A stretch of 35,103 bases of DNA from Desulfoscipio geothermicus DSM 3669 (GTDB lineage: Bacteria > Bacillota > Desulfotomaculia > Desulfotomaculales > Desulfallaceae), in assembly GCF_900115975.1 (NCBI RefSeq), contig NZ_FOYM01000036.1:1-35103 (forward strand), read 5' to 3'. The notes beneath the pieces were generated by a model. The model saw nothing but the letters and a program-made list of their open reading frames with translations. It was not told where the DNA came from and ran no database searches. Both the position numbers and the translations under genes were made by a program. Positions 34,093 through 35,103 of the stretch are shown piece after piece. Position 1 is the stretch's first letter; each line of letters starts with the position of its first letter.

Positions 34093-34236
34093 ATGTCTTC
34101 CCTGGATATCGTAATAGCACTGCATGAAGGGATCAGGTCAGGCAGAGTACGCCCCGGGCACATGGTAGTTGCAGCCGGCGCCGGAACAGGTTATACCTGG
34201 GGAGCAAATGTCTTCAAGTGGGGTAAATGCGAATAG
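34093..34236 (+). pseudogene. C-terminal remnant of a ketoacyl-ACP synthase III (FabH-like)
   Basis: A 47-codon frame reads DIVIALHEGIRSGRVRPGHM then VVAAGAGTGYTWGANVFKWG, the typical end of KAS III enzymes (the GxGxxWG turn). There is no ribosome site and the catalytic Cys/His/Asn parts are missing. Confidence 0.75.
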
Positions 34237-34263
34237 GCCTTCCGGCAAGGAAGGCCTGCTTTT
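34235..34263. terminator. Bidirectional terminator between convergent remnants
   Basis: AGGCCTTCC and GGAAGGCCT form a nine-pair stem with a five-base loop followed by GCTTTTA; it begins at the stop codon of the FabH remnant and faces the cupin pseudogene. Confidence 0.75.
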
Positions 34264-34265
34264 AT

Positions 34266-34600
34266 TCAAGAGCGTATCATAATCAGCAGCATCTTAAACT
34301 TATCCACCGCACGCAGGGCATGGGGCTCATTGGCCGGCATGATTATCAGTTCACCCTTTTGCAGGCGATACCTTTCACCGGAAATTGTCACCTCCGCTTC
34401 GCCATCCAGGATATATACCAGAGCGTCAAAGGGCGCCGTGTGTTCGCTTAATCCCTGGCCCCGGCAAAAGCAAACAAGGTTACCGTGCCCACCTTCTTAT
34501 CCACCAGGGTCTTGCTCACCACGGAGCCTTCCTGGTAGTCGATAAATCCGTTTAACTCAATTACCCGGGCCGTGAGTGTTGAGACGTTATTTTCCGCCAT
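34266..34600 (-). pseudogene. Cupin-domain protein with a frameshift
   Basis: GGAGG eight bases before an ATG at 34600 starts a cupin: VSTLTARVIELNGFIDYQEG, SVVSKTLVDKKVGTVTLFAF, then after a one-base deletion near 34466 QGLSEHTAPFDALVYILDGE and PANEPHALRAVDKFKMLLIM to a stop at 34266. Apart from that single base the reading frame and ribosome site are complete, so this is either a recent inactivation or a sequencing error. Confidence 0.8.
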
Positions 34601-34707
34601 ATTTCAACAACCTCCAAATTTTTAAAATTATTTTATTTCTTTCGTAAGATAATATTTTTAACCGGTATTGCAAAATTGCTGCAAATAAAATGCTGGAGGC
34701 CAGGTTA

Positions 34708-34758
34708 ATGCAACTGTGTTTCAACGATAAATTAAAAGACTACGCCCCCGGCCTATAA
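34708..34758 (+). CDS. Possible 16-residue peptide frame
   Basis: An ATG behind GGAGG opens a 16-codon frame (QLCFNDKLKDYAPG core), just before the insertion sequence. It could be a leader peptide, the start of a gene cut by the insertion, or chance. Confidence 0.2.
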   Translation: MQLCFNDKLKDYAPGL

Positions 34759-34790
34759 AAGCCCGTAACAAATGTCATGGGTCTTTTCTT

Positions 34791-35103
34791 ATAGAGTCTG
34801 TTCGAAAAGTTAAAACTTTAGGCAGCCATAAATAGGAAATGCACCGTCACTTGTCGAATTAGGTAGTAATTTACGAGAAAACTACCAATTACCAAGCGAG
34901 GTGCATACTTATGGCGAAGATGCAGTTGGATCTATTTCCAATGTCATATTATAACACACTTGGCTTTGATAGAGAACTCATTGACTATATTGATATTGTG
35001 GATGATTCAATTATTTATGATTTGGTTTTACCGTTATACAGGCAAGGCGGACGCAATCCACACAACCCGGTAACTATGTTCCGGGCTCATTACTTGTATT
35101 TTG
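34791..35103 (+). mobile_element. Left end of an insertion sequence
   Basis: The element begins near the AGAGTCTGTTCGAAAAGT stretch, where the terminal inverted repeat is expected, then has about 100 bases of non-coding lead with an internal AGTAATTTACG region and a GAGGTG ribosome site before the transposase. The right end lies outside the window, so the inverted repeat cannot be verified. Confidence 0.7.
34911..35103 (+). CDS. Transposase, N-terminal part (cut by window edge)
   Basis: The 64 visible codons begin AKMQLDLFPMSYYNTLGFDR and continue YRQGGRNPHNPVTMFRAHYL, resembling the N-terminal region of IS1182/IS5-like DDE transposases (the domain preceding the catalytic core, with the GRNP-hP motif). 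GAGGTG lies upstream of the ATG. The catalytic residues are outside the window. Confidence 0.75.
   Translation, partial: MAKMQLDLFPMSYYNTLGFDRELIDYIDIVDDSIIYDLVLPLYRQGGRNPHNPVTMFRAHYLYF

Overview
The window reads as chromosome of an anaerobic, endospore-forming, nitrogen-fixing Clostridium-class Firmicute, most like the Desulfotomaculum/Pelotomaculum group. The reasons are a clostridial-type NifD with a long internal insertion, the order nifH-nifI1-nifI2-nifD-nifK-nifE-nifN-nifB, a thioredoxin-like [2Fe-2S] ferredoxin, CotF-type spore coat proteins, AdhE, strong GGAGG ribosome binding sites and frequent TTG/GTG starts. The group assignment is inference.

Layout. 1-1.35 kb: AT-rich flank with an HD-domain gene, the 3' end (domains V-VI) of a group II intron and a gene fragment. 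1.35-12.1 kb (minus strand): the nif operon, ending in nifB, a [2Fe-2S] ferredoxin, an AnfO-like gene and a broken modB. 12.2-18.5 kb (minus): glnA, amtB, a P-II gene, nifV and a sigma54-activator-like regulator, leading into nifH. 18.5-20.5 kb (plus): a nadE remnant and a chemoreceptor-like gene. 20.6-22.4 kb: a copper chaperone, small genes and a ferritin-like gene. 22.4-24.3 kb (minus): a second P-II/amtB pair. 24.3-27.5 kb: adhE and a BON-domain gene. 27.6-34.6 kb: small hypothetical genes, a DUF2512 membrane protein, a glycosyltransferase, spore coat genes, an MBL-fold hydrolase, a CPBP protease and several gene remnants. The right edge enters an insertion sequence.

Main result. The nitrogen genes share one RNA-level control element repeated eleven times: two short hairpins, each with a six-base loop that has a purine at position 1 and G at position 4, the second hairpin overlapping the 5' arm of an intrinsic terminator. 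This is the architecture recognised by ANTAR-domain antiterminators (EutV, NasR, AmiR). Modules stand before the chemoreceptor gene (1), glnA (2 in tandem), amtB-1 (1), nifV (1, first hairpin degenerate), the regulator (1), nifH (3 in tandem), P-II-2 (1) and amtB-2 (1). Four sigmaA-like promoters (nifH, glnA, P-II-2, chemoreceptor) lie just upstream of modules, and I saw no sigma54 promoter. No ANTAR protein is encoded in the window, so the trans-acting factor must be elsewhere.

The sigma54-activator-like protein in front of nifH has lost GAFTGA, the Walker B aspartate and the arginine fingers. The nif system therefore appears to have changed from NifA/sigma54 activation to housekeeping promoters plus staged antitermination. 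Post-translational control probably runs through four P-II-family proteins (two GlnB/GlnK type, NifI1, NifI2). GC-rich GGGGACA-type repeats invade the nif spacers and encode the C-terminal tail of NifN.
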